The notes under the pieces are model-generated. The model was not told the DNA's origin. It ran no database searches and saw nothing but the letters and a program-made list of their open reading frames with translations. Below are positions 62,267-64,000 of a DNA stretch of 64,000 nucleotides, in pieces. Positions within the stretch are counted from its first letter, which is position 1; each line of letters begins with the position of its first letter. Source of the DNA: Arthrobacter sp. UNC362MFTsu5.1 (lineage in GTDB: Bacteria; Actinomycetota; Actinomycetes; Actinomycetales; Micrococcaceae); the NCBI RefSeq assembly GCF_000685965.1, contig NZ_JMLE01000004.1, forward strand, positions 1 to 64,000, in the 5' to 3' direction. The translations under genes and the position numbers were made by a program.

Positions 62267-63424
62267 CTACCCGGCGATCAGCTCCTGCACTTTTCCCCGG
62301 TGGAGCGCAACATACACCCGGTCCCGCAGCCGGTTCGCCTGCTCATCGGTCAGCGTCCGGTCGAGCGGCTGGAGCACCAGCCGGAGCAGGACATTGACGT
62401 CGCCCGGTCCCATGCGGAGGCGGTCGACGGCGGCAGGCGGCAGCTCCGCCGTCGGCGTCACCGCTTTGATCTCCAGGGCTGCAAGGACATCGGCCTCCGT
62501 GCCAAGGGCGGAGCGTGCCCGGTCGCCCAGCAGCTCGACGTCGGCCTCGGCCGGGCCCGTGAGCACCAGCGAGAGATCCCGGCGGACTGCCGGCATGAGT
62601 GAAACCGGACGGTAGGGCGCCAGGTCCAGCAGCTGCGCCTGGATCTCCGGATTTTCCGAACGGAGCAGCCGGATGTCATCCATGCCCTTGCGCAGCATGA
62701 GGGCCCTGTCCAGCCCCATGCCCAAGGCCAGCCCGGCCCACCTCCTGGGATCCAGCCCCGCGCTGCGCAGCACGGGCGCAGCCACCAGGCCGCACTCGGC
62801 GAGTTCCAGCCATTCGCTGCGGCCGTCCGGCAGGGCGACCAACACGTCCAGCTGCCGGCCAGCCGCCGTATAGCTGTGCGTGGCCGGGGTGGCCCGCCAC
62901 TGCACGCCGGGGTGCTCAGCCGCCGGAAGAACGGCTTCAACAACTGCCGCCATCATCGCTTGCAGATCAGCCGGCCCCAGCAGCCCGCGCGCCTTGATGC
63001 GCCACAGATCAACCTGGTGCGGCGCACCCACGTGCGTGCGGTCAATGGCGTCCCGGCGGTAGACCAGCCCCGGCAGCACATGCAGCCGGTCGTAGCGGCC
63101 CTGCTCGCCGCGGAGTGAGTCGAGGAGCGCCGGGATCCCCGCTGACGTGTGGCTCCGCAGCATTACGGTGGGGCTGACATGGCGCGAATACCGGGAGTCC
63201 CGGGTCACGTCCCCTGGCGCATAGCCCAGCCTGTCGTAGTTGTCCGCGGTGGCCACCAGCGGATTGAGCCGGTGGGTTTCGGTCGGGATATCCCAACACC
63301 GTTGCAGCGCGGTGACCACGTCCGCCAGCAGCCGCTGCATGGCGTGCGCTCCGGCGCCGGGGTCAGTCAGGTCGCGCAGGGCGAGTGCGGAATTGAGTTC
63401 TGTCAGGGAGAGATAGTTCTTCAT
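62267..63424 (-). CDS. Stand-alone single-chain phenylalanyl-tRNA synthetase-like protein (PheS core plus FDX-ACB domain)
   Basis: A 385-residue protein. The class II core includes VSPTVMLRSHTSAGIPALLDSL (motif 2 region), VYRRDAIDRTHVGAPHQVDLW and GLALGMGLDRALMLRKGMDDIRLL (motif 3, GxGxDR). The last 110 residues (YRPVSLMPAVRRDLSLVL onward) form an FDX-ACB domain, found at the end of PheT and of mitochondrial single-chain PheRS. The layout is thus like the mitochondrial enzyme, in one chain and without the beta subunit editing domains. It may charge tRNA-Phe, or be a paralogue with another role. ATG 63424 follows AAGGA by 7 nt. Confidence 0.8.
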   Translation of the reverse strand: MKNYLSLTELNSALALRDLTDPGAGAHAMQRLLADVVTALQRCWDIPTETHRLNPLVATADNYDRLGYAPGDVTRDSRYSRHVSPTVMLRSHTSAGIPALLDSLRGEQGRYDRLHVLPGLVYRRDAIDRTHVGAPHQVDLWRIKARGLLGPADLQAMMAAVVEAVLPAAEHPGVQWRATPATHSYTAAGRQLDVLVALPDGRSEWLELAECGLVAAPVLRSAGLDPRRWAGLALGMGLDRALMLRKGMDDIRLLRSENPEIQAQLLDLAPYRPVSLMPAVRRDLSLVLTGPAEADVELLGDRARSALGTEADVLAALEIKAVTPTAELPPAAVDRLRMGPGDVNVLLRLVLQPLDRTLTDEQANRLRDRVYVALHRGKVQELIAG

Positions 63425-63502
63425 GGGGGTCCTTTGGGGCAGCTTTGGGACGGGAGGAATCACCCTCAGCCGCTGCACCGGACGGACCCCGGCGGCCGCA
63501 GA

Positions 63503-63574
63503 TTATGCGCGCAACAAGAAGCCCGTGCGGCCGGGAAGCGGCCGAGGGCTGATAAATCGTTGCTGCAGATGCAT
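63503..63574 (-). CDS. Candidate leader peptide upstream of the PheRS-like gene
   Basis: A 23-codon ORF (MHLQQRFISPRPLPGRTGFL then LRA) in the 231-bp spacer before the PheRS-like gene. It contains Phe codons at two places, and the following RNA can form alternative stems (CGGCCG-N5-CGGCCG inside the ORF, and CTGC..CCGG pairing with CCGG..GCAG after it). This could be an attenuator sensing Phe-tRNA charging, but no ribosome site is clear and the Phe density is low. Confidence 0.3.
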   Translation of the reverse strand: MHLQQRFISPRPLPGRTGFLLRA

Positions 63575-63655
63575 AGGACCATGGTGCCCCGGAACCAGCC
63601 CGGGCCGCAACCAACTCATGCGGGCCAGCCTCTGCGGGGCGTTGCCGTGGCGCTG

Positions 63656-64000
63656 TTACACCAGCTCGTCGAGGCGGCGCCAGAACGCAGCCCTGATGGC
63701 CTTCCGGATGTCCTGGAGGTCCGTCTTCGCTTCGCCGATCTTCGCGGCACAGTCCTTGATCAGGACCCGGTCAATCGTCGGCGGGAGCAGCGGACGCTCT
63801 GCGAGGAGTTCGTTGAGTTCCCGCTGGCTGACGCTGCCGTGCCAGTTGTCCGCGAGGCTGACTGCCACCGCTTCGGCGCTCTCCACCAGGTCGAACCACG
63901 GGCTCTGGGCAGCGGGGGCACCTGTTGCGGTGGAATACACCGGTTCGCGGCGCACCATACCGGCTGCCGGGACCGGCCGCAGGTCCTGCGGTGCCCGCCG
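63656..64000 (-). CDS. C-terminal part of an unidentified protein, running off the window
   Basis: The frame is open from the stop at 63656 to the window end (114 residues), so this is the 3' portion of a gene whose start lies beyond 64000; the ATG at 63958 may be internal. It contains SPWFDLVESAEAVAVSLADN, LNELLAERPLLPPTIDRVLI and KIGEAKTDLQDIRKAIRAAFWRRLDEL, the last probably helical and basic. I do not recognise the family. Confidence 0.6.
   Translation of the reverse strand, partial: RRAPQDLRPVPAAGMVRREPVYSTATGAPAAQSPWFDLVESAEAVAVSLADNWHGSVSQRELNELLAERPLLPPTIDRVLIKDCAAKIGEAKTDLQDIRKAIRAAFWRRLDELV

Noticed and set aside
63363..63614. Minus-strand 83-codon ORF overlapping the PheRS-like start
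   Set aside because: It overlaps the well-supported start and RBS of the PheRS-like gene in another frame and shows no family features.

Overview
The window is high-GC, densely packed DNA with actinobacterial hallmarks: GTG starts, leaderless genes with a TANNNT -10 box 6-8 nt before the start codon, a heterodimeric ABC exporter, a Tad-pilus block beside a DUF1998 helicase, and a crp/nth/NUDIX/marP/acs/ssd neighbourhood. Overall character suggests a soil Micrococcaceae genome (Arthrobacter/Pseudarthrobacter type); this is inference from gene content, not a database match.

Layout. 1-94 is the N-terminal end of aceE on the minus strand. 395-5318 is a small transport and catabolic block (NCS1 permease, Asp/Glu/hydantoin-racemase-like protein, SDR, C4-dicarboxylate symporter) tied together by a recurring TTCCRTAWTGTG-type motif. 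5419-11505 holds ordinary genes: a Pr6Pr membrane protein, sterol-carrier-like protein, asparaginase II, a membrane molybdopterin oxidoreductase, purD and purC. 11502-13138 is the most interesting locus: an XRE-TPR regulator divergent from a 76-residue secreted precursor that ends in three exact copies of IGNWPDPM on a 13-residue period, which looks like an RRNPP-type peptide signalling pair. A small membrane protein, tRNA-Pro(CGG) and a heterodimeric ABC exporter follow.

17646-24888 holds metallophosphoesterase, class A PBP, DUF4177, RidA, NUDIX, crp and marP. From memory this resembles the Rv3683-Rv3671c region of Mycobacterium tuberculosis, and 41862-57750 (acs, nth, NUDIX, ssd/tad, helicase) resembles Rv3667 down to Rv3649. 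Between them, about 24.9-41.8 kb is an accessory block: DUF2332, aroQ, an amine-oxidase-like flavoprotein, a secreted beta-propeller protein, and two sugar uptake modules. One module has GH36 alpha-galactosidase, an ABC importer, Gfo/Idh/MocA and LacI; the other has an ABC importer and a DeoR regulator. Neither importer has its own ATPase, so a shared MsiK-type ATPase elsewhere is implied. Crp-type palindromes TGTGA-N6-TCACA precede both sugar operons (10/10 and 9/10 matches) and acs (8/10), linking them to the crp gene in the window.

57865-64000 contains a GNAT, trhO, four lipoprotein-like genes that appear to share a two-cysteine domain, a stand-alone single-chain PheRS-like protein with a possible leader peptide, and the 3' end of an unidentified gene.
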